From: Actinomycetes bacterium | GTDB taxonomy: Bacteria > Actinomycetota > Actinomycetes > S36-B12 > UBA5976 | NCBI GenBank assembly: GCA_021824095.1 | Contig: JAKALQ010000009.1 | Span: 1-38,656 of the forward strand | Direction: 5' to 3' | DNA length: 38,656 nt | Shown: positions 15,981 to 23,221 of the stretch, in pieces | Layout: each line of letters begins with the position of its first letter | Numbering within the stretch: the stretch's first letter is position 1 | Made by a program: the position numbers and the translations under genes | The notes under the pieces: generated by a model | Databases searched by the model: none | Seen by the model: only the letters and a program-made list of their open reading frames with translations | What the model was told of the DNA's origin: nothing

Positions 15981-17108
15981 TCACGACGCCGCGTGCAGCG
16001 GCAGCGTGCAGGTGAAGGTGGCGCCGCGGCCGCGCCCGTCCGAGGCAGCGGTGAGGCTGCCGCCATGCGCATGCGCGATCTCGCGTGCGATCGTGAGGCC
16101 CACGCCCGATCCCTGCGAGCGGCGCAGTGCACCGGGTGCCCGGTAGAACCGCTCGAAGACGCGATCGACGTCGTCGGCATCGAGGCCAACGCCAGAGTCG
16201 CGCACCCGGATGCTCGCCTGCGCGTCGTCGCGGCCGAGGCTCACGTCGACGCGTCCCTGCGGTGGCGTCGCGACGAGCGCATTGCCGAGCAGGTTCGTGA
16301 GCACCTGCGTCACCCGGTCGGGATCCACCACTGCTGGCATCGGCTGCTCCGCCTGCACCACGAGCTGCACCTGCGCGTCCTCAAACTGCGGGCGCAACCG
16401 CTCTGCTGCCGCGTGCACGAGGGCGGCCAGGTCACAGGGCCGGGGCGCGAGGGCGAAGCGGTGCTCCTGGGCACGCGACAGGGCGGCGAGGTCGTCGGAC
16501 AGCCGGTGCAGTCGCCGCAGTTCCCCAGCCACGGCCTCGAGGGTCGTGGGGTCAGCCTGGAAGACGCCGTCGATCATGCCCTCGACGTAGCCATCGAGCG
16601 CCGTGAGCGGCGTGCGCATCTCGTGCGCAACATCGCCGAGCAGGCGCGTGCGTCGCTGCTCCGTCTCCGCGAGACCCGCGGCCAGCGTGTTCACGTCGGC
16701 TGCCAGCGCTGCCATCTCGGGCTCCGGCGGCACGGGCACGCGCGACTGGTAGTCGCCAGCGGCGATGCGACGTGTTGCTGCACGGACGGCATCGACGGGG
16801 CGTAGCAGTCGGCGCGTGACGAGCACTGCCGCCACGCCTGCGATGACGAGGGCCGTGGCAAGCCCGACGATGAGGGCGGTGGTGAGCGATGAGGTGAAGG
16901 CATCGCGGATGCCCTGCTGCCCGAGGCTCGGGCCGCCCATGCCGACGCCCCCCATCATGGTGCTGCCGCCCATGCCCTGCATCATCGCCATGCGCTCGTC
17001 GAAGAGCCGCGGGGCCAGCAGGCGCGTGGTGGCGAAGGCCGTTGCCGCGCCAGTGACGACGACCGACGCGTACGAGAGGTAGAGCCGCATCGGCAGGCGC
17101 ACCATCAT
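15981..17108 (-). CDS. Sensor histidine kinase with a Met-rich outer loop
   Basis: A 375-aa two-component kinase. Two membrane helices (about residues 10-30 and 75-97) flank a short outer loop that is methionine-rich: RMAMMQGMGGSTMMGGVGMG (about 39-58). Then come HAMP (about 98-150), the phosphoacceptor box DVAHEMRTPL with His162, and the ATPase domain with N box LLGNALVATPP, G1 RDSGVGLD and G2 SGVGLTIAREI. It overlaps the response regulator by ATGA. The loop suggests soft-metal sensing (copper or silver), and the exported protein encoded just upstream carries similar GPGMMGGG repeats. The metal is inference. Confidence 0.93.
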   Translation of the reverse strand: MMVRLPMRLYLSYASVVVTGAATAFATTRLLAPRLFDERMAMMQGMGGSTMMGGVGMGGPSLGQQGIRDAFTSSLTTALIVGLATALVIAGVAAVLVTRRLLRPVDAVRAATRRIAAGDYQSRVPVPPEPEMAALAADVNTLAAGLAETEQRRTRLLGDVAHEMRTPLTALDGYVEGMIDGVFQADPTTLEAVAGELRRLHRLSDDLAALSRAQEHRFALAPRPCDLAALVHAAAERLRPQFEDAQVQLVVQAEQPMPAVVDPDRVTQVLTNLLGNALVATPPQGRVDVSLGRDDAQASIRVRDSGVGLDADDVDRVFERFYRAPGALRRSQGSGVGLTIAREIAHAHGGSLTAASDGRGRGATFTCTLPLHAAS

Positions 17109-17791
17109 GCGGGCACCCCCACGAAGCGGTAGCCGATGCCGCGCACCGTCGCGATGAAGCGCGGCTGGCTGGCGTCGTCGCCGAGCAGGTTGCGCAGGTT
17201 GCGGATGTGCACGTCGACCACGCGAGCGTCGCCGTAGAAGTCATAGCCCCACACCTGCTCGAGCAATTGCGGGCGCGAGAACACGCGCCCGGGCGCGGTG
17301 GCGAGGGCGGCGAGCAGGTCGAACTCGAGGACGCTCGGTGATGCCGACCCGGCGGGCAGCATGACGGTGCGTGCGTCAAGGTCGATGCTGAGGCCTTGGA
17401 AGTGCAGGGTCTGGTGGCCATCGCTGGCTGCCCGCTGTCGGCGCAGCATGGTGTGCACGCGGGCCACGACCTCGCGCGGACTGAAGGGTTTCGTGATGTA
17501 GTCATCCGCGCCCACGCCGAGGCCGACGAGCTTGTCGACCTCCTCGGCCCTAGCGCTCACGAGGATGACGAAGACGTCGCTGAAGGTGCGCAGCTGGCGA
17601 AGGGTCTCCAGGCCGTCGATGCCCGGCATCATGATGTCGAGGAGCACGACGTCGGGGGTGGTGCGCCGCAGCAGGTCGAGGGCAGCCGAGCCGGAGTCCG
17701 CTTCCTGCACGGCAAACCCGGCTGACTCGAGGTAGCCGCGTAGGACGGTGCGGATGCTCGGTTCGTCATCGACGACGAGGACGCTGCGCAT
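17105..17791 (-). CDS. OmpR/PhoB-family response regulator
   Basis: A 228-aa regulator. The receiver domain (about residues 1-115) has the acidic pocket VVDDE, phosphoacceptor Asp52 in VVLLDIMMPG, Ser in LVSA and Lys in ITKPF. The C-terminal winged helix (about 130-226) has EFDLLAALATAPGRVFSR and VDVHIRNLRNLLGDD. ATG 17791 follows AGGAGG; the frame from 17821 is not needed. It is encoded ahead of, and coupled to, the kinase, and downstream of the Met-rich exported protein gene from which a hairpin separates it. Confidence 0.95.
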   Translation of the reverse strand: MRSVLVVDDEPSIRTVLRGYLESAGFAVQEADSGSAALDLLRRTTPDVVLLDIMMPGIDGLETLRQLRTFSDVFVILVSARAEEVDKLVGLGVGADDYITKPFSPREVVARVHTMLRRQRAASDGHQTLHFQGLSIDLDARTVMLPAGSASPSVLEFDLLAALATAPGRVFSRPQLLEQVWGYDFYGDARVVDVHIRNLRNLLGDDASQPRFIATVRGIGYRFVGVPA

Positions 17792-17821
17792 CCCGGCCTC
17801 CTGTCCACTCGACCCACGCAT

Positions 17822-17854
17822 GCGAGTGGGGCACGGCCCGGGCGCCCCACTCGC
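17822..17854 (-). terminator. Hairpin between the Met-rich gene and the response regulator
   Basis: GCGAGTGGGGC (17822-17832) pairs perfectly with GCCCCACTCGC (17844-17854) around an 11-nt loop, 6 nt after the stop codon of the Met-rich gene. It would terminate, or partly terminate, before the two-component genes. Confidence 0.7.
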
Positions 17855-17860
17855 GATGGT

Positions 17861-18430
17861 TCAGGAGGAGGCACCCCAGCTGCCGCCCATCATGCCGCGG
17901 AAGCCCGTGCCGGTCTGCGTATGGGAGAGCGTGAGCATGTCGTCGATGTGGTCACGCATGCGGTCGAGCATGGCCGCCTTCTGCGCGGCGCTCAGCGGGG
18001 AGGCGTCGAGGGCCGTGCGCATCGCGGCGAGCATGGCGTCAGCGAGCCCGGCAGTCGTCCTGCCGGACTGCGTCGCGAGGTCGGCGAGCGTGGTGCCCGA
18101 CTGCAACTTCGCGATGAGGGTGTCGGTGGAGAGCCCAAGGTAGGACGCGGCGGCCGTGAGCATGGGGCTGCTGGTGGTCGTCGAGGTGCCCCAACCTCCG
18201 CCCATCATGCCGGGGCCGAAGCCGCCGCCCATCATGCCGGGGCCGAAGCCGCGGCCGCTGGCGTCGGCGGTGGCACCACCCCAGGCGCCGCCCAGCATCC
18301 CGCCCCAGGGCGTGGTGCGGTTCGTGCCGCCATTGGTGGCGGCGATGGCCATGCCGCTGCCTGCGGCGAGGATCCCGATGGTCGCAACAGCCGCAGCGGT
18401 GCGGATGGCGATCGTTCTCGTGATGCGCAT
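17861..18430 (-). CDS. Exported Met/Gly-rich small protein
   Basis: A 189-aa secreted protein. The signal peptide is residues 1-31 (ILAAGSGMAIA-A). Next is a Gly-rich, Met-rich region with the tandem repeat FGPGMMGGGFGPGMMGGGW (about 62-80), visible in the DNA as two near-identical 24-bp units at about 18201-18248. A helical middle and C-terminal part follow (about 90-170), with two stretches resembling metal-stress periplasmic helical proteins (SPLSAAQKAAMLDRMRDHID). The C-terminus repeats the motif, GMMGGSWG. It has no family name I can give. Next to a kinase with a Met-rich sensor loop, a role in binding or sensing Cu or Ag outside the membrane is plausible. Confidence 0.8.
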   Translation of the reverse strand: MRITRTIAIRTAAAVATIGILAAGSGMAIAATNGGTNRTTPWGGMLGGAWGGATADASGRGFGPGMMGGGFGPGMMGGGWGTSTTTSSPMLTAAASYLGLSTDTLIAKLQSGTTLADLATQSGRTTAGLADAMLAAMRTALDASPLSAAQKAAMLDRMRDHIDDMLTLSHTQTGTGFRGMMGGSWGASS

Positions 18431-18877
18431 GGTGTCCCGCCTTCCGGAGGTTCTGTGCCCTCAGGCTGGCAGGGCGCTGTGAAGGGGTGGGTGCCGCTCG
18501 TGTGAAGCTTCCATGAAGGCCGTCGCGTCTGGCCCCGCTGGCTGCCGGCCCCGCCACAGTCGCACCCAGTCGCGATCTGCCCGCAGGAGGCCCCTGTGCT
18601 GCCCCCGCGATCTGTTGTTTCGGGCCCGAATCTGGCGATTTTCGGGCCCGAAACAACAGATCGCGGGGGCGGGTGGGAACCCAGCGGTGCCTGTTGCGCC
18701 CCACCAGCCGGCGTCCAAGGCTGCGCGTTCGGCGCGCGCTTGGGACACAGCGTGTTCGGCGCTGGTTTGCCCCATTGTCGCGTCGCTGCTGCCGTCGCAC
18801 GATGCGTTCGGGCTCGAGGCACGGACGTCGTCGGTCCTGACGAGGCTTGCGGCGAGTCCCCTGCGAAGGGAGTTCGA
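18431..18877. other. 447-bp divergent intergenic region
   Basis: It holds palindrome R5 and, beyond it, about 200 bp leading to E1alpha with GAAGGGAG just before the GTG start. I see no gene and no clear promoter in it. Confidence 0.6.
18608..18663. repeat. 56-bp palindromic element, copy R5 (extended to 70 bp)
   Basis: The arms pair 22 of 22 with the consensus inner sequence TTTCGGGCCCGA and centre ATCTGGCGATTT. The pairing continues for seven more base pairs outside the element (GCCCCCG 18601-18607 with CGGGGGC 18664-18670), giving a 29-bp stem. It lies between divergent genes. Confidence 0.97.
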
Positions 18878-19855
18878 GTGGACAACGCTCAACGGTTGGG
18901 CTTCTACAGGAGCATGGTGCGCATTCGCACCTATGAAGCGACCATCCAGCAGCACTATCACGCCGACAAGAAGCCGGCATGGGACATCGGTGCCGGCCTC
19001 ATCCCCGGTGAGATGCACCTCGCCGCGGGCCAGGAGCCGGTTGCCGTCGGCCTGTGCGCGAACCTGCGCGACGACGACGCGATCACCGCACCACACCGCC
19101 CGCACCATCTGGCCCTGGCCAAGGGCGTGGACATGCAGGCCATGACGGCCGAGATCTACGGGCGCACCACCGGCCTCGGCAAGGGCCGCGGCGGGCACAT
19201 GCACCTGTTCGACCCGTCGCAGCACTTCTCCTGTTCCGGCATCATCGCCGAGGGCATGCCCGTGGCAGTGGGGCAGGCCATGGCCTTCCGCCACAAGGGG
19301 CTCGACAGCGTCGCTGTCGGCGTCGCCGGTGAGGGGGCGGCCAATCAGGGCGCCTTCTACGAGGCCATGAATCTGGCGTCCATCTGGAGCCTGCCGGTGG
19401 TCTTCATCGTCGAGGACAACGACTGGGCCATCTCGGTGCCGCGAGACTCGGCAACGCCCGTGAAGGACGGCTCGGTCCGGGCGTCGGCGTTCGGCATGCC
19501 GGGCGAGCGCGTCGAGGGCAACGACGTCGAGCGCATCTACGAGGCCTGCAAGCGGGCTGTCGAGCGTGCGCGAGGTGGCGGCGGTCCGACGCTGCTCGAG
19601 GTGCACACGGTGCGGCTGTGGGGCCACTTCGAGGGTGACGCGCAGGCCTACCGTGGCGAGGAGCTCGCGGAGAAGCAGCAGCAGGATCCCATCGCGCTGT
19701 ACGAGGCTCGGCTGCGTGCCGACGGCCTACTCGACGACGCGGCGGTCGCGGAGATCGCGGCCACGGCCCAGGCCGAGGTGGATGCCGCCATCGCGTTCGC
19801 GCTCGCCAGCCCCGAACCATCGCCAGCAGACCTGCTGCAGTACGTGTACGCGTGA
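18878..19855 (+). CDS. TPP-dependent 2-oxoacid dehydrogenase E1, alpha subunit
   Basis: A 325-aa subunit that binds thiamine diphosphate and decarboxylates a 2-oxoacid (pyruvate, acetoin-type or branched-chain). Features are RIRTYEATIQQHY (residues 15-27), GRGGHMHLFDPSQHFSCSG (about 104-122) and the TPP/Mg motif GEGAANQGAFYEAMN...VEDND (about 151-187). GTG 18878 is chosen because GAAGGGAG precedes it; ATG 18914 is an alternative that would cut into the conserved start. It is followed 16 nt later by E1beta. The substrate cannot be fixed: the partner is not a complete E2 but a small lipoyl protein. Confidence 0.9.
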   Translation: MDNAQRLGFYRSMVRIRTYEATIQQHYHADKKPAWDIGAGLIPGEMHLAAGQEPVAVGLCANLRDDDAITAPHRPHHLALAKGVDMQAMTAEIYGRTTGLGKGRGGHMHLFDPSQHFSCSGIIAEGMPVAVGQAMAFRHKGLDSVAVGVAGEGAANQGAFYEAMNLASIWSLPVVFIVEDNDWAISVPRDSATPVKDGSVRASAFGMPGERVEGNDVERIYEACKRAVERARGGGGPTLLEVHTVRLWGHFEGDAQAYRGEELAEKQQQDPIALYEARLRADGLLDDAAVAEIAATAQAEVDAAIAFALASPEPSPADLLQYVYA

Positions 19856-19871
19856 GGAGGACGGAATCCAC

Positions 19872-20903
19872 ATGACCGCAACAGTTGAAACCGCGACCGG
19901 TCAGCGTCGCCTCACCACCGCCAAGGCCATCTCGGAGGGGATCGCGCAGGAGATGCGCGTCAACCCCGACGTGTTCGTCATGGGCGAGGACGTCGGCCCC
20001 TACGGCGGCATCTTCGGATCCACGGGCGGGCTCATCGACGAATTCGGCCCCAAGCGCATCATCGACACGCCGATCTCGGAGACCGGCTTCATCGGGGCCG
20101 GTATCGGCGCCGCGACGGAGGGCATGCGTCCGATCGTCGAGCTCATGTTCGTCGACTTCTTCGGCGTCGCCATGGACCAGATCTACAACCACATGGCGAA
20201 GATCCACTTCGAGTCCGGCGGCAACGTGAAGGTGCCGATGGTGCTCATGACGGCCGTCGGCGGCGGCTACTCGGATGCCGCCCAGCACTCGCAGTGCCTG
20301 TGGGCGACATTCGCGCACATGCCGGGCCTCAAGGTGGTGGCACCGTCGAACCCGCATGACGCGAAGGGGCTCATGATCGCGGCGATCCGCGACGACAACC
20401 CCGTGCTCTTCATGTTCCACAAGGGCGTCATGGGCCTGCCGTGGATGGCGAAGAACCCGCGCTCCATCGGCCCCGTGCCCGAGGAGGCGTACGAGGTGCC
20501 GATTGGCAAGGCCGCCGTGCCGCACCCCGGCACGGACGTCACCGTCGTGAGCGTCTCGATGTCGGTACAGCACTGCCTCGATGTCGCCGAGTCACTTGAG
20601 GGCAAGGTGAGCGTCGAGGTGCTCGATCTGCGCACCATCGCACCACTCGACCGGGAGGCCATCCTCGCGTCGGTGTCGAAGACAGGCCGTCTCGTCATCG
20701 TCGACGAGGACTACCGCTCCTTCGGGCTCAGTGGTGAGGTCGTGGCGACGATCACGGACCACGATCCGCGCCTGCTCAAGGTGCCGGTGCAGCGCGTCGC
20801 CTACCCCGACGTGCCCGTGCCGTACGCCCGCGGGCTCGAATACGCGGCGCTGCCGACGCGCGACAAGATCGAGGCCGCGATCATGCAGGCGATGAAGGGT
20901 TGA
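19872..20903 (+). CDS. TPP-dependent 2-oxoacid dehydrogenase E1, beta subunit
   Basis: A 343-aa transketolase-like subunit that completes the E1 active site. Conserved parts are VFVMGEDVGPYGGIFG (about residues 35-50), DTPISETGFIGAGIGAA (about 66-82, with the TPP-activating Glu), GGGYSDAAQHSQCLWATF (about 131-148) and the C-terminal VIVDEDYRSFGLSGEV. GAGGAGG precedes the ATG. The stop codon is followed 4 nt later by the lipoyl protein, so all three are one operon. Confidence 0.93.
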   Translation: MTATVETATGQRRLTTAKAISEGIAQEMRVNPDVFVMGEDVGPYGGIFGSTGGLIDEFGPKRIIDTPISETGFIGAGIGAATEGMRPIVELMFVDFFGVAMDQIYNHMAKIHFESGGNVKVPMVLMTAVGGGYSDAAQHSQCLWATFAHMPGLKVVAPSNPHDAKGLMIAAIRDDNPVLFMFHKGVMGLPWMAKNPRSIGPVPEEAYEVPIGKAAVPHPGTDVTVVSVSMSVQHCLDVAESLEGKVSVEVLDLRTIAPLDREAILASVSKTGRLVIVDEDYRSFGLSGEVVATITDHDPRLLKVPVQRVAYPDVPVPYARGLEYAALPTRDKIEAAIMQAMKG

Positions 20904-20907
20904 TGGC

Positions 20908-21150
20908 ATGAGTGTGACCGTGCACTTCCCCGCCATCTCGAAGGACCCGAACGCCGAAGGCGTGCTTGCCACGTGGTTCGTGCGCACTGGTGAACGGGTC
21001 AACGCGGGGCACATCATCGCCGAGGTCATGGTGGACAAGGTGTCGATGGACATCGAGGCTCCCGTGGCCGGCGTCGTGCGACTGCTCTGCGACGAGGAGG
21101 CGACCGTCCGGCAGGGCGACGCCATCGCCGAGGTGGACGACGGCGCCTGA
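20908..21150 (+). CDS. Free-standing lipoyl (biotinyl/lipoyl) domain protein
   Basis: An 80-aa protein that is nothing but one lipoyl domain. The modifiable lysine is Lys44 in EVMVDKVSMDIEAP, on the tip of the usual hairpin, with the second half-barrel GVVRLLCDEEATVRQGDAI. It starts 4 nt after E1beta and should carry the acyl or aldehyde group from E1. A normal E2 would continue with a subunit-binding domain and a 230-residue acyltransferase; these are absent, and a hairpin and palindrome R6 follow directly. No E3 is present. It is either a trimmed E2 relying on an acyltransferase elsewhere, or a GcvH-like carrier. Confidence 0.88.
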   Translation: MSVTVHFPAISKDPNAEGVLATWFVRTGERVNAGHIIAEVMVDKVSMDIEAPVAGVVRLLCDEEATVRQGDAIAEVDDGA

Positions 21151-21166
21151 GCGACCGTGCAAGTCG

Positions 21167-21193
21167 TGTGGCCGTCCCATCGGGGCGGCCATA
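21167..21193 (+). terminator. Hairpin terminator of the E1-lipoyl operon
   Basis: TGGCCGTCCC (21169-21178) pairs with GGGGCGGCCA (21182-21191, one G.U) around a 3-nt loop, 18 nt past the stop codon. Confidence 0.6.
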
Positions 21194-21298
21194 CGGCTGT
21201 GTCGGGGTGGTGCAACGTCCGCGCTGCGGTGTGCGCTGCCGCGAGCGTGCGCTGCCTGCGGTTGCCGCGAGCTGGTGCGGGAGGCCCTCGCCCTGCCG

Positions 21299-21354
21299 CG
21301 ATCTGTTGTTCTGGGCCCGACTATCACGAGATTCGGGCCCAGAACAACAGATCG
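21299..21354. repeat. 56-bp palindromic element, copy R6
   Basis: The arms pair 22 of 22 although they read TTCTGGGCCCGA in place of TTTCGGGCCCGA. Both changes (positions 13 and 14) are matched in the opposite arm (GGGCCCAGAA). The centre is CTATCACGAGAT. It lies between the E1 operon and the epimerase. Confidence 0.96.
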
Positions 21355-21434
21355 TGCTGCGGGTTGGTGAAGCGGCGGCAGGTTGCTCAGGTTGGTCGGT
21401 GGGGGAGTCGGCGGTGCGGGGTCACAGCCGCCCG

Positions 21435-21462
21435 TTGCACGATGGACGTCGGCCCGTAGCAT
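21435..21462 (+). promoter_or_regulatory. Promoter of the epimerase gene
   Basis: TTGCAC (21435-21440), a 16-bp spacer and TAGCAT (21457-21462). Transcription should start near 21469, leaving a short leader with GGGAG. Confidence 0.55.
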
Positions 21463-21494
21463 GCGAGGTCCGCACATGGCAGCTGGGAGCAGGC

Positions 21495-22505
21495 ATGGGA
21501 TCGTCCGCACTTCGCGTCCTCTACATCGGCGGCACCGGCACCATCAGCAGCGCATGCGTCCGGGCCTCGGTGGCGCGCGGGCATGCGGTGACGGTGCTCA
21601 ACCGCGGCAGCAACATCGTCGCGGGACGCGAACTGCCGCCCGACGTGCGCAGACTGCAGGCGGATGTGCGCGACCCAGACTCGATGCGCGCGGCGCTCGA
21701 CGGCCGCGAGTTCGACGTCGTCGCCAACTTCCTCGACTTCACGGCTGACCAGGTGGCGCAGGACGTCGAACTGTTCGCCGGACGCGTGGGGCAGTTCGTG
21801 TTCATCAGCTCCGCGTCCGCGTACCAGAAGCCGCCGTCCCGACTGCCTGTCACGGAGTCGACGCCGCTGCGCAATCCCCTCTCGCAGTATGCGCGCAACA
21901 AGATCGCCTGCGAGGACCTGCTGGTGCGGACGTACCGCGAGCGGGCCTTCCCCATGACGATCGTGCGCCCCAGCCACACCTACGACCACACCGCGATCCC
22001 CATGGACGGCGGCTGGACCGTGATGGAGCGCATGCGACAGGGTCGCCCAGTTGTGGTGCCGGGCGATGGCACGTCGCTGTGGACGCTCACCCATCACACC
22101 GATTTCGCGGAGGCCTTCGTCGGCCTGCTTGGCCTGCCTGCCGCGATCGGGGAGGCCGTGCACATCACGTCCGATGAGGCACTGCCGTGGGACGCGATCT
22201 ACCGCACCATGGCGGCGCGCATCGGGGTCGAGCCGCAGCTGCTCCATGTCGCATCGGATGCGGTGGCCACCTTCGATGCCGGGCTTGGCGAGGCCTGGCT
22301 CGCTGACAAGTCGCACAGCATGGTCTTCGACAACAGCAAGGTGAAGGCGCTCGTCCCGGGCTGGCGGGCACGCATCCCCTTCGCCAAGGGTGCGCGCGAG
22401 ATCGTCGACTGGTACCTGGCGGACGCACGCCGCCAGCAGGTGGACGCACGACTCGACGGCGTGTTCGACGCCATCGTCGAGCGCTACGCGCTGCCGCCGC
22501 GCTGA
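21495..22505 (+). CDS. NAD-dependent epimerase/dehydratase family protein
   Basis: A 336-aa extended short-chain dehydrogenase. The Rossmann motif is YIGGTGTISSACVRA (about residues 9-23). The catalytic Ser lies in FISSASAYQ (about 98-106) and the Tyr/Lys pair in PLSQYARNKIACED (about 125-138). The layout, including IVRPSHTYDHT and the late VFDNSKVKALVPGW, resembles the plant CSP41/mRNA-binding-like and nucleotide-sugar epimerase branch; the substrate is unknown. GGGAG precedes ATG 21495. The gene is alone between palindromes R6 and R7, and R7 starts 16 nt after its stop. Confidence 0.85.
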   Translation: MGSSALRVLYIGGTGTISSACVRASVARGHAVTVLNRGSNIVAGRELPPDVRRLQADVRDPDSMRAALDGREFDVVANFLDFTADQVAQDVELFAGRVGQFVFISSASAYQKPPSRLPVTESTPLRNPLSQYARNKIACEDLLVRTYRERAFPMTIVRPSHTYDHTAIPMDGGWTVMERMRQGRPVVVPGDGTSLWTLTHHTDFAEAFVGLLGLPAAIGEAVHITSDEALPWDAIYRTMAARIGVEPQLLHVASDAVATFDAGLGEAWLADKSHSMVFDNSKVKALVPGWRARIPFAKGAREIVDWYLADARRQQVDARLDGVFDAIVERYALPPR

Positions 22506-22521
22506 CGCCTGCGCGCACCCG

Positions 22522-22577
22522 CGATCTGTTGTTTCGGGCCCGAAAATCGCGATTTTCGGGCCCGAAACAACAGATCG
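22522..22577. repeat. 56-bp palindromic element, copy R7 (perfect palindrome)
   Basis: Every base pairs, including the centre AAATCGCGATTT, so the element is a perfect 56-bp palindrome. With flanks it extends to 60 bp (22520-22579). It sits exactly between two convergent genes, 16 nt from each stop codon. Confidence 0.98.
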
Positions 22578-22593
22578 CGCAGGGACGGGTGGC

Positions 22594-22950
22594 TCAGGCG
22601 GGGTCGGCGGGTGCCGTCAGTCCCAACGCCTCCGCCAGCATGGTGAGGTGCTCGATGCCACCCGTGCGGTAGGCGACCCAGTTGCCATCCGTGCCGGCTG
22701 CCCGGCGCGCGGCAAGGTCGGCGCGCCACTCCTCGAGGCTGGTCGCGAAGGCCTCCGTCGGCGGCGTGGTGCGCAGCAGGCGACGCAGCTCGGTGAGGGC
22801 ACCCCAAGCGCCCTCGTAGTACTTCACCGCGTCGACCGGCTGCCCACTCCGACTCAACGCACAGAGCGCAGACCCCTGGGATGCCACCTGGAGCTGGCGC
22901 ACCACCTCGTCAATGAGGGCGCTGAGGCGTCGCTCGATGTCGTCGGCCAT
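22594..22950 (-). CDS. Small protein of unknown function
   Basis: A 118-aa, mostly helical, acidic protein with no membrane segment or signal peptide. I do not recognise a family. Noticeable stretches are EDIERRLSALIDEVVRQLQ-like helix at the N-terminus (MADDIERRL..), AVKYYEGAWGALTELRRLLR (about 41-60) and NWVAYRTGGIEHLTMLAEAL (about 89-108). AAGGAGC lies before the ATG, and codon use is like its neighbours, so it is probably a real gene. It is enclosed by palindromes R7 and R8, R7 lying 16 nt after its stop. Confidence 0.75.
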   Translation of the reverse strand: MADDIERRLSALIDEVVRQLQVASQGSALCALSRSGQPVDAVKYYEGAWGALTELRRLLRTTPPTEAFATSLEEWRADLAARRAAGTDGNWVAYRTGGIEHLTMLAEALGLTAPADPA

Positions 22951-23028
22951 GGTGCTCCTTCATCTGGCTGCTGCACCGGGAACCTTGCCCGGACGCCCCC
23001 GGTCGCTGTCAATGCCCTTCCATTCTCG

Positions 23029-23084
23029 CGATCTGTGATTTTGGGCCCGAAAATCGCCAGATTCGGGCCCAAAACCACAGATCG
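23029..23084. repeat. 56-bp palindromic element, copy R8
   Basis: The arms read CTGTGATTTTGGGCCCGA and TCGGGCCCAAAACCACAG: positions 9 and 14 differ from the consensus on both arms in matching ways, and only position 10 is unpaired. The centre AAATCGCCAGAT is exactly the reverse complement of the R5 centre, so R8 is inverted relative to R5. It lies between divergent genes. Confidence 0.96.
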
Positions 23085-23173
23085 TGCGCGGAGGTGGGGG
23101 TACCGACGGCGGCCCGACGCCCCGTGGGCCGGCGCCGCACCCCTGGCAACCTGACGACAGGGCCGACGGGGCG

Positions 23174-23207
23174 TAGGCTCTCGAACCGTTTCGAGCGCCG
23201 ATAGAGT
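23174..23207 (+). promoter_or_regulatory. PAS-GGDEF promoter region with an inverted repeat
   Basis: CTCGAA-CCGT-TTCGAG (23180-23195) is a perfect inverted repeat lying between two possible -10 boxes, TAGGCT (23174-23179) and TAGAGT (23202-23207). It may be an operator. Confidence 0.4.
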
Positions 23208-23221
23208 CGGGAGGGATGTGC

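Larger units (their letters stand above)
21151..21494. other. 344-bp intergenic region before the epimerase
   Basis: It contains the terminator hairpin of the E1 operon, palindrome R6, and the epimerase promoter (TTGCAC 21435-21440, 16 bp, TAGCAT 21457-21462). No gene is seen. Confidence 0.7.
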
